DNA of 38,662 nt from an uncultured Akkermansia sp. (GTDB taxonomy: Bacteria; Verrucomicrobiota; Verrucomicrobiia; Verrucomicrobiales; Akkermansiaceae), in assembly GCA_947631435.1 (NCBI GenBank), contig CANRLM010000018.1, positions 1 through 38,662 on the forward strand, read 5' to 3'. The position numbers were made by a program, and so were the translations under genes. Shown piece by piece: positions 1 through 6,961 of the stretch. Below the pieces are notes generated by a model. The model was not told where the DNA came from. It saw nothing but the letters and a program-made list of their open reading frames with translations, and made no database searches. Numbering within the stretch: position 1 is the stretch's first letter; each line of letters opens with the position of its first letter.

Positions 1-17
1 AGTATGCTTTGGGCGCA

Positions 18-79
18 CTGAAATTATGAGGTAACCGATCAAGCATTTCGGCGTCCTGAATTTATGAGGTACCGCGATC
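18..79. repeat. Imperfect direct repeat downstream of riboflavin synthase
   Basis: Two related units lie at 18-40 and 56-79, spaced 38 nt apart. Both start CTGAA, share TTATGAGGTA and end CGATC or CGCGATC. They lie beyond the stop codon of the minus-strand riboflavin synthase gene. No terminator hairpin is visible here and no function can be assigned. They could be protein-binding sites or the edge of a longer repeat cut by the window start. Confidence 0.5.
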
Positions 80-97
80 GCCTATACGCACTTTCCG

Positions 98-688
98 TCA
101 ATTTTTGGATCGGAGGAAGGATTCCGCATATTTGGCGAGGACGTCCCACTCCACGTTGACGCGCATGCGGGGGCGGTAGTGTGGCATAACGGTGGTCTGC
201 CACGTATGCGGGGTGATCCAGAATTCCAGCTCTCTGTTGTCACGATGGATGGCGGCAATTGTCAGCGACACGCCATCAATCGCGATGCTCCCCTTATCGA
301 TGACATAACGCAGATCCGGCACCTGCACGCGCAGCACGTGATCCTGCCCCACGGCCGAGACGCCGAGCAGCGTCCCGGCGGCATCGATATGCCCGGAGAC
401 GAAGTGCCCGCCGAGACGCGTAGTAGGGAGCATGGCACGTTCCAGATTGCACAGGCTGCCCACCGTGAGATCACCAAGGGAGGTGACGCGCAGGGTCTGC
501 TGCAGCAGGTCGAAGCAGGCGTATCCGTCGCCCAGCTCATCCACTGTCAGGCAACAGCCATTCACTGCTACAGAATCACCCGGCTGCAGCTCCGCGGCAA
601 AAGGGAGAGCAATACGGAAGCGAGCCCCGCCGTCAATGGCGCGGCATTCCAGGAGCTTCCCCGTGCATTCGACGATACCCGTAAACAT
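98..688 (-). CDS. ribE: Riboflavin synthase alpha chain
   Basis: Dismutation of two 6,7-dimethyl-8-ribityllumazine molecules to riboflavin plus the pyrimidine by-product, the last step of riboflavin synthesis, in the cytosol. The 196-residue protein starts with the family signature MFTGIVE and has two tandem lumazine-binding barrels. Repeat one covers about residues 1-95, with VAVNGCCLTV. Repeat two starts near GHFVSGHIDAAG and contains IAIDGVSLTI. The length is normal for the trimeric alpha-chain family. The start lies 7 nt after the stop codon of the upstream antiporter gene, so the two are probably co-transcribed. No other riboflavin gene is nearby and no FMN riboswitch is seen. The gene is called ribE or ribC depending on the organism. 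The call is firm. Confidence 0.96.
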   Translation of the reverse strand: MFTGIVECTGKLLECRAIDGGARFRIALPFAAELQPGDSVAVNGCCLTVDELGDGYACFDLLQQTLRVTSLGDLTVGSLCNLERAMLPTTRLGGHFVSGHIDAAGTLLGVSAVGQDHVLRVQVPDLRYVIDKGSIAIDGVSLTIAAIHRDNRELEFWITPHTWQTTVMPHYRPRMRVNVEWDVLAKYAESFLRSKN

Positions 689-695
689 AAAGCGA

Positions 696-2588
696 TCAGG
701 CGTAATTGAACATCAGGAACATAATGATGGTGGGGAGCAGCGCCCAGATGAAGAGCTTTGGCGCGCTGATCCCGGACTTGAAATACTTGCCGAGGATTGC
801 CTGGCCGGCGGGGTTGGGGGCATTGGCGATCACGGTGAGACCGCCGCCCGTCACTGCTCCCGCCACGATGGCGTAGCGGATTTCCTCCGGCAGATTGGGC
901 ACCGTGCTGGAAAGGAAAGTGACTGAGGCATTGTCATTGAACGCCGTGAGTACGCTTGCCACGCTCATCGTGGCTTCACCTCCCAACTCGGCAAGAGCCT
1001 GCAGAACCGGCTGCATCCACCAACCCTGCACGCCGCCGAGGATCAACAGACCCGCCAGGAAGAAAGCTACCAGAAGAGGCACCTTGATGGAAAAGGTGTT
1101 CTGGTACTGGGGCGTAGCGAGGGTGAAGCCGAGGAAGAACATGAAGCCGCCGATGAAGATAGCAGGGTGGTGGGCAAAGTAGACCGTCCAGGCTAGGAAG
1201 AGGATGGAGACGATATAGACCCAGATCGGGATGACGTCCTGCCTGTCCTCCCAGGAGGTAGGCACAGAGCCTTCTCCCGTGGTGATCTGCCGCTGGACAT
1301 CAGCAAGTCGGCGAAACTCTCTGGTGAAGAAGACGAAGTAGATGAGGTTTGCGATGACGATCCCGGTAACAGCTTTCCAGCCGAAGTGGGTGAACATGTG
1401 AGCCATGTCCCAATTCCACTTGCCTGCCACCATCACGATTGGCGGCGCGGCGAAGTGCGTCAGCGTGCCGCCGACAGAGACATTCACAAAGAGAAGGGCC
1501 ACTGTGGCGTAACAGAGAGCCGAACTCGGTCGCAGTTGGTAGAGTTTTTTCCCCAGCAGAATCGCTCCCAGCGTCATAGCTGCGGGTTCTGTGATGAAGG
1601 AGCCGAGCAACGGAGCAATGCAGAGCACCGAAAGCCACCAGGCAGCCGGCGATCCTTTTCCGAGACGCGCGCCGAGCTGCAGCGTGTTTTCCGCCAGACG
1701 GTAGATCGGGCGTGATGAGGCAATCACCATGATAACCGCCACGAAGAGTGGTTCGGTGAAGCTCGTATCACGGTCGATGTAGCGCAGAAAATCGCCCATG
1801 GAATAGTAATGCTGGCAGACCAGGAAGAAGGGGATGATCCACAGTCCGAAGACCACTTCCACTTCCCCGAGGAAATGGCAGAGAGTGGATAGGAAGGAGA
1901 CCGGCACGCGTTGTTCCGGGTGAAGAATGCGGAATTTCTTCTCGAGCAACTTTTGCTTGTAGCGTTTCTCCAGCTTGTGTGCCAGTTTCTGGAAAATCGG
2001 CGACATGAAGGTGTGGATGATGGCGAGCAGGAAAATAACTGTGGCCGACAAATTGAAGGGGTCTACATCAATGCGATGCTTCAATTTCTCACCAAGCGTC
2101 ATCCCTTGCTCATTCGGCGTGTAGATCGAAAGAGGCACGGGAAAACGACTGTACTGCATCGCGCCGTGGGTGTAGTGGTGCGTCCACGCAGGGAACGGCC
2201 CTTCCGGGTCGTAATTAGCCGTGGGCTTTCCGCAGTCTGGGCAGGGGTGTCCCTCCACAGGCGGAGCGAAAGTTTGTTTCATGCGCACGTGGTCCAGCAC
2301 ACTGTGTCCATCGTACGCGTGGTGTGGGTTTGAGAGATACCTTTTGAGCCCTTCAAAACTCATTGCGCGTGCCGCATCTCGCAGTGCCGGGCGCATCGAA
2401 TCCGGAACCGGTGCTTCGGTCACGAGTCTGTCCTTCATCTGTTCCTCGCTCTGTGGGGTAGCGGAAGTTGTGGCTGATGTTGCCGTAACTGTTTCTGGTT
2501 TAGTTGTCTCAACTTGTTGAGTCCACCCCACCGCTGCGGATGTTATCCCCAAAACAAGAGCGAAAAGAAGAGTTGTGCGTGCCTTCAT
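696..2588 (-). CDS. Putative Na+/H+ antiporter with exported N-terminal domain
   Basis: Inner-membrane transporter of about 630 residues, resembling the putative Na+/H+ antiporter family PF07399 of PVC bacteria; substrate is inferred from the family. Residues 1-23 form a signal peptide (MKARTTLLFALVLG). About 150 polar residues follow, probably outside the cytoplasm, with a CPDC pair (C116, C119) and a His-rich WTHHYTH stretch. The first clear membrane segment is near residue 178 and about ten hydrophobic segments follow. Polar residues in the later ones (AFNDNASVTF; ANAPNPAGQAI) suit ion binding. An in-frame start exists at 2660, but it would put 24 residues before the signal peptide, so 2588 is preferred. 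The riboflavin synthase gene follows after 7 nt. Function confidence is moderate; gene confidence is high. Confidence 0.85.
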   Translation of the reverse strand: MKARTTLLFALVLGITSAAVGWTQQVETTKPETVTATSATTSATPQSEEQMKDRLVTEAPVPDSMRPALRDAARAMSFEGLKRYLSNPHHAYDGHSVLDHVRMKQTFAPPVEGHPCPDCGKPTANYDPEGPFPAWTHHYTHGAMQYSRFPVPLSIYTPNEQGMTLGEKLKHRIDVDPFNLSATVIFLLAIIHTFMSPIFQKLAHKLEKRYKQKLLEKKFRILHPEQRVPVSFLSTLCHFLGEVEVVFGLWIIPFFLVCQHYYSMGDFLRYIDRDTSFTEPLFVAVIMVIASSRPIYRLAENTLQLGARLGKGSPAAWWLSVLCIAPLLGSFITEPAAMTLGAILLGKKLYQLRPSSALCYATVALLFVNVSVGGTLTHFAAPPIVMVAGKWNWDMAHMFTHFGWKAVTGIVIANLIYFVFFTREFRRLADVQRQITTGEGSVPTSWEDRQDVIPIWVYIVSILFLAWTVYFAHHPAIFIGGFMFFLGFTLATPQYQNTFSIKVPLLVAFFLAGLLILGGVQGWWMQPVLQALAELGGEATMSVASVLTAFNDNASVTFLSSTVPNLPEEIRYAIVAGAVTGGGLTVIANAPNPAGQAILGKYFKSGISAPKLFIWALLPTIIMFLMFNYA

Positions 2589-2623
2589 GGTCTTCACTAA
2601 AACGAACCCCTGTAGTCTACCAC

Positions 2624-2653
2624 AGTATCGTTCGTTTTTGCAAACAAAATCAA
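2624..2653 (-). promoter_or_regulatory. Candidate sigma-70 promoter for antiporter-ribE
   Basis: Minus strand TTGATT (2653-2648), 18-nt spacer, GATACT (2629-2624, 4 of 6 matches). The predicted start near 2617 gives a leader of about 28 nt before the ATG at 2588. Match quality is moderate. Confidence 0.4.
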
Positions 2654-2831
2654 GCAGCAATATGGCTCATGTCGCCTCAAAATAAAAATAGAGTTCAAGG
2701 TTTGCAAAGACAGTTGAAAATGCTGTGTTGGCGGTGGGGCGTTTGTTTTGAAACCCCATGCTCCGATGATTTTTCTTCTGTAAGCGATACAAGCATTTTG
2801 AGAGGTAATGACGTGATTAAAAAGGAAAAAG

Positions 2832-2860
2832 CTGGCAAAAAGGCAGAATAGGCGTACAAT
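2832..2860 (+). promoter_or_regulatory. Sigma-70 promoter for ptsH-ptsI
   Basis: CTGGCA (2832-2837), exactly 17 nt, TACAAT (2855-2860, 5 of 6 matches). The predicted start is near 2867, leaving about 29 nt before the ptsH ATG. A purine-rich GGAGGAG at 2864-2870 lies near the start point, about 25 nt before the ATG, too far to act as a ribosome binding site. Confidence 0.65.
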
Positions 2861-2895
2861 AGCGGAGGAGAAACACCTGAGCTCATTTTACAAAT

Positions 2896-3162
2896 ATGAC
2901 CACGAAGACACTTACCGTCCTGAATAAACTCGGCATCCATGCTCGTCCGGCCGCGCAGTTTGTGCGTGTTGCCAGTCGATTTCATAGTGATGTGACCGTG
3001 GAGAAGGATGGGGAGACAGTGGATGGGAAAAGCATCATGGGGTTGATGATGTTGGCGGTTGGATGCGGGGCCCAAATAATGGTGAGTGCGGATGGAGATG
3101 ATGAGAGTGATGCGCTGGCGGCCTTGGAGCAGCTTGTCGTGGATAAATTTGGTGAGAATTGA
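2896..3162 (+). CDS. ptsH: Phosphocarrier protein HPr
   Basis: Small cytosolic phosphocarrier that takes phosphate from Enzyme I on a histidine and passes it on. It has the usual 88-residue length. His15 lies in GIHARPAA, the catalytic signature, and Ser46 lies in GKSIMGLMM, the regulatory site used by HPr kinase in organisms that have it. The start at 2896 is the only one that gives the canonical N-terminus. There is no Shine-Dalgarno sequence directly before it. Enzyme I follows immediately. No sugar-specific EII gene is in the window, so in this genome the pair could serve sugar uptake encoded elsewhere or a purely regulatory phosphorelay. The family call is certain. Confidence 0.97.
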   Translation: MTTKTLTVLNKLGIHARPAAQFVRVASRFHSDVTVEKDGETVDGKSIMGLMMLAVGCGAQIMVSADGDDESDALAALEQLVVDKFGEN

Positions 3163-3215
3163 AAAACTACCGCCCGGGAGGAAGCGTACCGGCGGGATTC
3201 AACACAACCACCCGT

Positions 3216-4967
3216 ATGGGAAAATTTTTGGAGCAGAGATTGCGAGGATTGCCTGTGTCTCCGGGCATTGCGATCGGCAGTCTGCGCGTGGAGGCGAGGG
3301 ACTGTTCGGCACCTTCGATTCACCCTATTACGGAGGAAGAGCTGCCCGGTGAGTGGAAGCGATTTGAGGAGGCGCTCGTGCGCACAGAAAGGGAGTTGGT
3401 TGAGCTTAAACACCGTGTGGAAAAGGTGTCGGGAGCCACTGAGGCAGCGATATTTGATGCACACTTGCTCTTCCTTCGGGATAGCACCATTATAGGGAAA
3501 CTCAAGAACGAGCTCCCGTTACGTCTGCAGAACATTGAGTCCGTCTATTATGCAGTAGTACAAAATTTCATGGAGATTATGCGGGCTGTGGATGACCCCT
3601 ATCTGCGTTCGCGTGTGATGGATGTTCGCGATGTGTTGCAGCGTGTTTTACGAAACATGCAGAGTGGGGACTCAGTGAAGCGTGCGCTCCCTGCGAGTGA
3701 ACTGAGCTGTATTCTGGCGGCTTATGAGCTCACGCCCGGGGATACAGCCGAACTTGACCGTAAGAATGTACTGGGCTTTGTGACGGAGACCGGCTCTGCG
3801 ATGTCGCATACGGCGATTCTGGCGCGTTCGTTGGGCTTGCCGGCAGTAGTTGCAGTACCGAGACTGGTGATGGACTCTCGTACGGGAAGTCCGGCCATTC
3901 TGGATGGCTATGAGGGGGTACTCATCATCAACCCTACGGAGGAGACGCAGGAGAAGTACCGAATTTTGCGTGATGAGCGGGAGAAAGCTTACCGCGAACT
4001 TGTAGGGATGCGTGAGTTGCCGGCAATCACTGTGGATGGGCATCGCGTGCATCTGGCTGCAAACGTTGAGTTTGCTCATGAATTCGAATCCATTCGTCGT
4101 AGCGGAGCAGAAGGGGTGGGGTTGTATCGCACAGAGTTTTTCCTGTTGGGTACGGGGAATAGCATGCCGGACGAGGAAGCACAGTACGAGCATTATCGCA
4201 AGTTGGTGGAGGAGTGCGCTCCGGAGGAGGTCATCTTCCGCACACTGGATGCGGGAGGCGATAAATTGCCTTTTGAGCCAAGCGCTGAGCGGGAGGATAA
4301 CCCGGCGCTGGGTTGGCGTGGTATTCGTGTGTCACTCAGCCGGGCGGAGATATTCAAGCAGCAACTCCGTGCCATCCTGCGTGCCTCGGCGTGCGGGAAG
4401 GTGGGCATCATGTTCCCTATGGTTTCGGGAGTGACAGAGGTGCGTCGCACATTAGATCTTCTTGATGAATGTAGAGCGGAATTGCGTGGGCGTGGGCAGA
4501 CCTATGATGAGAACATGCGCGTCGGCGTGATGATTGAGGTGCCAAGCGCCGCTATGATGGCAGATGTTCTGGCTCGTTACGTTGATTTCTTCTCTATCGG
4601 TACGAATGATCTCACCCAGTATACCATTGCAGTGGATCGTGTGAACCACCGCGTTGCTTCCATCTTTCGCGTGACGCATCCCGGTGTGGTAAGGCTGATG
4701 GCACGTACAATTGAAACCGGGCTTCCTACGGCCATCTGTGGTGAAATGGGTGGAGATTTGAACGTGCTGCCGCTGCTTGTAGGATTGGGCGCCACGGAGA
4801 TTTCAGTGGGTACGCATCTGTTGCCAGTGGTTCGAGTGGCTATCCGTCACCTGAATTATCTGGAGTGTAAGGCCATGGCGCAACAGGCACTGCAGGCGGA
4901 GGACAGCGTGACTATTCGTTCCTTATCGCGCGACGTAGCCCTTAAGTCTTATCCGGAACTTTTCTGA
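3216..4967 (+). CDS. ptsI: PTS Enzyme I (phosphoenolpyruvate-protein phosphotransferase)
   Basis: Autophosphorylates from phosphoenolpyruvate and phosphorylates HPr in the cytosol. The order is an N-terminal HPr-binding and phospho-His domain followed by a PEP-binding barrel. The phospho-histidine is His198 in GSAMSHTAILARS. The barrel carries GVGLYRTEF, GTNDLTQY and Cys508 in TAICGEMGGD, all family signatures. About 583 residues from the ATG at 3216, which places GLPVSPGIAIG near the N-terminus as usual. The frame stays open upstream to a TTG at 3159 overlapping the ptsH stop, so an alternative coupled start cannot be excluded. The 3' end overlaps the convergent OmdA-like gene by 19 nt. All catalytic residues checked are intact. 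Confidence 0.96.
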   Translation: MGKFLEQRLRGLPVSPGIAIGSLRVEARDCSAPSIHPITEEELPGEWKRFEEALVRTERELVELKHRVEKVSGATEAAIFDAHLLFLRDSTIIGKLKNELPLRLQNIESVYYAVVQNFMEIMRAVDDPYLRSRVMDVRDVLQRVLRNMQSGDSVKRALPASELSCILAAYELTPGDTAELDRKNVLGFVTETGSAMSHTAILARSLGLPAVVAVPRLVMDSRTGSPAILDGYEGVLIINPTEETQEKYRILRDEREKAYRELVGMRELPAITVDGHRVHLAANVEFAHEFESIRRSGAEGVGLYRTEFFLLGTGNSMPDEEAQYEHYRKLVEECAPEEVIFRTLDAGGDKLPFEPSAEREDNPALGWRGIRVSLSRAEIFKQQLRAILRASACGKVGIMFPMVSGVTEVRRTLDLLDECRAELRGRGQTYDENMRVGVMIEVPSAAMMADVLARYVDFFSIGTNDLTQYTIAVDRVNHRVASIFRVTHPGVVRLMARTIETGLPTAICGEMGGDLNVLPLLVGLGATEISVGTHLLPVVRVAIRHLNYLECKAMAQQALQAEDSVTIRSLSRDVALKSYPELF

Positions 4968-5581
4968 GACTTTCGACATTCCTGGGTGCCAGGAGGAGAG
5001 AGAGGGAGGAGACGTCCATCGTCATTCCAAGCGCCGAACATTTCGCCCCGGCGGGTCATCTCAACGAGTTTCCTAAGGCGTGTTTTGAAAAGAGCGGGAC
5101 GTTTCGTGGCGGTGATTTGCACCGTGTTTACTCGCACGCGCTGATAAAGTTCCGGGAAGCGGCAAAAATTGGCCCAAGTTTCGACATCGGCCTGCAGAGC
5201 TTTGCGTACGCTCGGCAACATAACGAAGGGTTTTGCCAGAGCCAGGGCGGCGCGACCGGCAGGAGTCATGAGACCAAGTCGTTCAAGCCTTTCGCATCGA
5301 GCCTTATTCAGCTCACTCCAAATGCTGCATTTTCTTCGAGGAGAGAAGCGTTGGAGGGTTTCTCCTGATTCTGTGCGGCGTGTGGTACTATCGATCCAGC
5401 CGAAGCAGAGCGCTTCTTCGACGGCATCCAGGTACAGCAAGCCAGGGGAGTCATCCTTACCTCGGCGGAATACCGGAACCCAGCATTCCTTTTCTTCGGC
5501 TGCATGCTTGATCAACCATTCCCGAAAATCACCACGGCTGCTTATCCTTAAGATATTCTGCATAACAGATCGCGTAACCAT
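4949..5581 (-). CDS. YdeI/OmdA-like protein (OmpD-associated family)
   Basis: About 210 residues resembling the YdeI/OmdA family (PF13376 type), found widely but poorly characterised; members have been linked to bacteriocin tolerance and envelope stress. The N-terminal signature is visible: FREWLIKHAAEEKECWVPVF followed by DAVEEALCFGWIDS. The C-terminal half is rich in Arg and Lys. The start is uncertain: ATG codons occur at 5581 and 5563, and the frame is open to 5665, which would lie inside rpsF and across its terminator. No ribosome binding site or clear promoter was found. The end overlaps ptsI by 19 nt in convergent orientation. The biochemical role is unknown. Confidence 0.75.
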   Translation of the reverse strand: MVTRSVMQNILRISSRGDFREWLIKHAAEEKECWVPVFRRGKDDSPGLLYLDAVEEALCFGWIDSTTRRTESGETLQRFSPRRKCSIWSELNKARCERLERLGLMTPAGRAALALAKPFVMLPSVRKALQADVETWANFCRFPELYQRVRVNTVQITATKRPALFKTRLRKLVEMTRRGEMFGAWNDDGRLLPLSPPGTQECRKSQKSSG

Positions 5582-5594
5582 GAGTTGAGAGATC

Positions 5595-5630
5595 AAAATA
5601 AAAAAGGCGTGCTGTCTTGAGCACGCCTTT
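5595..5630 (-). terminator. Rho-independent terminator of rpsF
   Basis: Perfect 11-bp stem: arms at 5603-5613 (AAAGGCGTGCT) and 5620-5630, with a 6-nt loop. Read on the minus strand it is followed by a U-rich tract (TTTTTTATTTT). It lies 32 nt after the rpsF stop codon and directly before the OmdA-like gene. Confidence 0.9.
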
Positions 5631-5661
5631 GGAAATCTCGGACATCCCACTCGGGGATCAC

Positions 5662-5940
5662 TCACTTTGCCCGGTAGTATTGGTAGTGCACGCGCTCGTC
5701 GATGGAGAGAGACTCGCGGGCAGTGCGGATGACCGACGGCTCAGCCTCGAAAGCAAAGAGCATGTACTGACCGCTCTTCTGGTGATGGGATTCGTAGGCA
5801 AAATCCCGGCGCCCCACGTTTGTGACTTCAGTCACATTTGCACCGGCTTCTTTCAGCTTGGCGTTCATGGCAGCCGTGAGTTCATCAAGAGTCTCGCTGC
5901 CCTTCATGTTGAGGACGATCAGTGCTTCGTACTTTCTCAT
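5662..5940 (-). CDS. rpsF: 30S ribosomal protein bS6
   Basis: Small-subunit ribosomal protein that pairs with bS18 on the platform of the 30S subunit. At 92 residues, with MRKYEALIVLN at the start, NVGRRDFAYE in the middle and a C-terminal Tyr-rich VHYQYYRAK, it is a typical bS6 without the acidic tail of the E. coli form. It is followed at once by a strong terminator, so it is transcribed alone and not with rpsR, ssb or rplI as in many bacteria. There is no Shine-Dalgarno sequence before the ATG. Confidence 0.95.
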   Translation of the reverse strand: MRKYEALIVLNMKGSETLDELTAAMNAKLKEAGANVTEVTNVGRRDFAYESHHQKSGQYMLFAFEAEPSVIRTARESLSIDERVHYQYYRAK

Positions 5941-5984
5941 GGTATGTATGGTTGGAAGTGCTTAGTCGCGCGTCGCGGCGCCAT

Positions 5985-6013
5985 ATGATGCACCTTTCTA
6001 CTTCGTTATGCAA
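5985..6013 (-). promoter_or_regulatory. Candidate sigma-70 promoter for rpsF
   Basis: Minus strand TTGCAT (6013-6008), 17-nt spacer, CATCAT (5990-5985, 4 of 6 matches). The predicted leader is about 37-40 nt. The only promoter-like pair with correct spacing seen upstream of rpsF. Confidence 0.45.
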
Positions 6014-6133
6014 GCCTAAAATGCGGCATTTTGGCGCATTCCCTCAAAAATGTAGTCTCCGAAGGGATGCTAAAAACCAAGAAAGAGGATTTTCTGAAAG
6101 CTTGATGCCTCAAAAAAGATGTCAATATCAACC

Positions 6134-6159
6134 ATATATTACTCAAGATGAGTATATAA
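6134..6159. repeat. AT-rich inverted repeat upstream of mraZ
   Basis: TACTC, five-nucleotide centre AAGAT, GAGTA, extended by ATATAT/TATATA arms with one extra T in the left arm. It could be an operator or a small RNA hairpin. No T-run follows, so it is not a standard terminator. Confidence 0.5.
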
Positions 6160-6196
6160 GAAAGAACAGAGTTGCTTTCTGCGTGGAGAGGGGACT

Positions 6197-6415
6197 ATGC
6201 CTCGCTGGCATCTCGACACAAAAAAGCAAGGATTATCGCTTCCATCATGCAATCTGCTGGCTACAAGAGCCGCAGGAACGTCATTCGACTATCGAGCAGC
6301 GGGAGAAGCCTTTCGACAAGAAGAGGAAAGGGAGACGAAAAATGATAGGTTGCAAGGAGCTTCAAGTCATCGAGAAGATTTGGTTTTTGATGGGACAGTT
6401 TTGGATGAAAAGTAA
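6197..6415 (+). CDS. Doubtful small ORF upstream of mraZ
   Basis: An open frame of 72 codons starting MPRWHLDTKKQG and ending DGTVLDEK, in the gap before the mraZ promoter. A purine-rich GGAGAGGGG lies 3-11 nt before its ATG, which is unusual in this window, where real genes lack such motifs. The C-terminal half is rich in charged residues, the protein has no recognised domain, and composition does not separate it from chance. Listed because it is the only plausible coding stretch in this long gap. Confidence 0.2.
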   Translation: MPRWHLDTKKQGLSLPSCNLLATRAAGTSFDYRAAGEAFRQEEERETKNDRLQGASSHREDLVFDGTVLDEK

Positions 6416-6433
6416 GTTTTTTTAAGAATAGAG

Positions 6434-6483
6434 TTGACAAGAGAAGTGTATTGGAGTGTACTATGTGTATTGGTAAGTGCACT
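6434..6483 (+). promoter_or_regulatory. mraZ promoter with paired repeats (possible operator)
   Basis: TTGACA at 6434-6439 and TACTAT at 6459-6464 form a sigma-70 pair with a long 19-nt spacer. The predicted start is near 6471, 20 nt before the mraZ ATG. The 9-mer GTGTATTGG occurs at 6446-6454 and again at 6465-6473, 19 nt apart. Near-palindromes AGTGTACT (6455-6462) and AGTGCACT (6476-6483) follow each copy. Repeats overlapping the -10 and start site suit a repressor site. MraZ is known to bind repeats in its own promoter, so autoregulation is a natural but unproved reading. Confidence 0.6.
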
Positions 6484-6490
6484 CTAAGAT

Positions 6491-6961
6491 ATGCCAACGC
6501 CCCTGAAAGTGCCCTTCACAGGGAATGTGACGCACAAACTGGATCCGAAGAGTCGGATAGCAGTACCGGCGAATTGGCGGACGGCGCAAGAAGGAGTACT
6601 GGTAATGATCGCGGCTCATAATGAGGGACGTCCTGTACTGAAATGCTACACACAAGAAAGCTTTGCGGAAAAAATTGAGGCAATTCGGGAGCATGCGCAT
6701 GAACATGGGGTAAACCCGGGCGAGTTGGATCAGTACGTTGGTAAGATCACCGGCTGCAGCTTTGAAGCTGAAGTGAGCAATCAAGGGAAACTCCTCATTC
6801 CGAAACCCCAGAGGGAGCGCATGAATTTGTCGGATAGCGCCACTATCGTGGGGCGCGGCACATATTTCGAGATTTGGTCGCCGACAGATTTCGAGGCTAT
6901 CCATTCGGCCGAAGCGATGAGTAAGCTACAGCTTGACCAACTGTTCCATATCCTTTCATGA
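6491..6961 (+). CDS. mraZ: Transcriptional regulator MraZ
   Basis: DNA-binding regulator of the division and cell-wall cluster, with a double AbrB-like fold. The two repeat signatures are present: HKLDPKSRIAVPANWR near residues 15-30, and GKLLIPKPQRERMNL with GRGTYFEIWSPTDFE in the second half. Its 156 residues are slightly above the usual 140-150. It is the first gene of the cluster. Its stop overlaps the rsmH start in an ATGA. There is no ribosome binding site. Repeats in its promoter are candidate binding sites. Confidence 0.95.
   Translation: MPTPLKVPFTGNVTHKLDPKSRIAVPANWRTAQEGVLVMIAAHNEGRPVLKCYTQESFAEKIEAIREHAHEHGVNPGELDQYVGKITGCSFEAEVSNQGKLLIPKPQRERMNLSDSATIVGRGTYFEIWSPTDFEAIHSAEAMSKLQLDQLFHILS

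Larger units (their letters stand above)
2589..2895. other. Intergenic region between divergent antiporter and ptsH
   Basis: About 307 nt between divergent genes. It holds the candidate antiporter promoter on the antiporter side and a good ptsH promoter on the other. A weak GGGG...CCCC inverted pair lies around 2735-2758. No credible small gene or RNA gene was recognised in the middle part. Confidence 0.5.
5941..6490. other. Long intergenic region between divergent rpsF and mraZ
   Basis: About 550 nt. It contains the rpsF promoter, an AT-rich inverted repeat at 6134-6159, a doubtful small ORF (6197-6415) and the mraZ promoter and repeats (6434-6483). Otherwise no RNA gene or conserved coding sequence was recognised. 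It is one of the longest non-coding stretches in an otherwise compact region. Confidence 0.6.

Noticed and set aside
2735..2758. GGGG/CCCC pair as a terminator or riboswitch stem
   Set aside because: Only 4-5 pairs close a long unpaired loop, with no T-run and no conserved riboswitch core.
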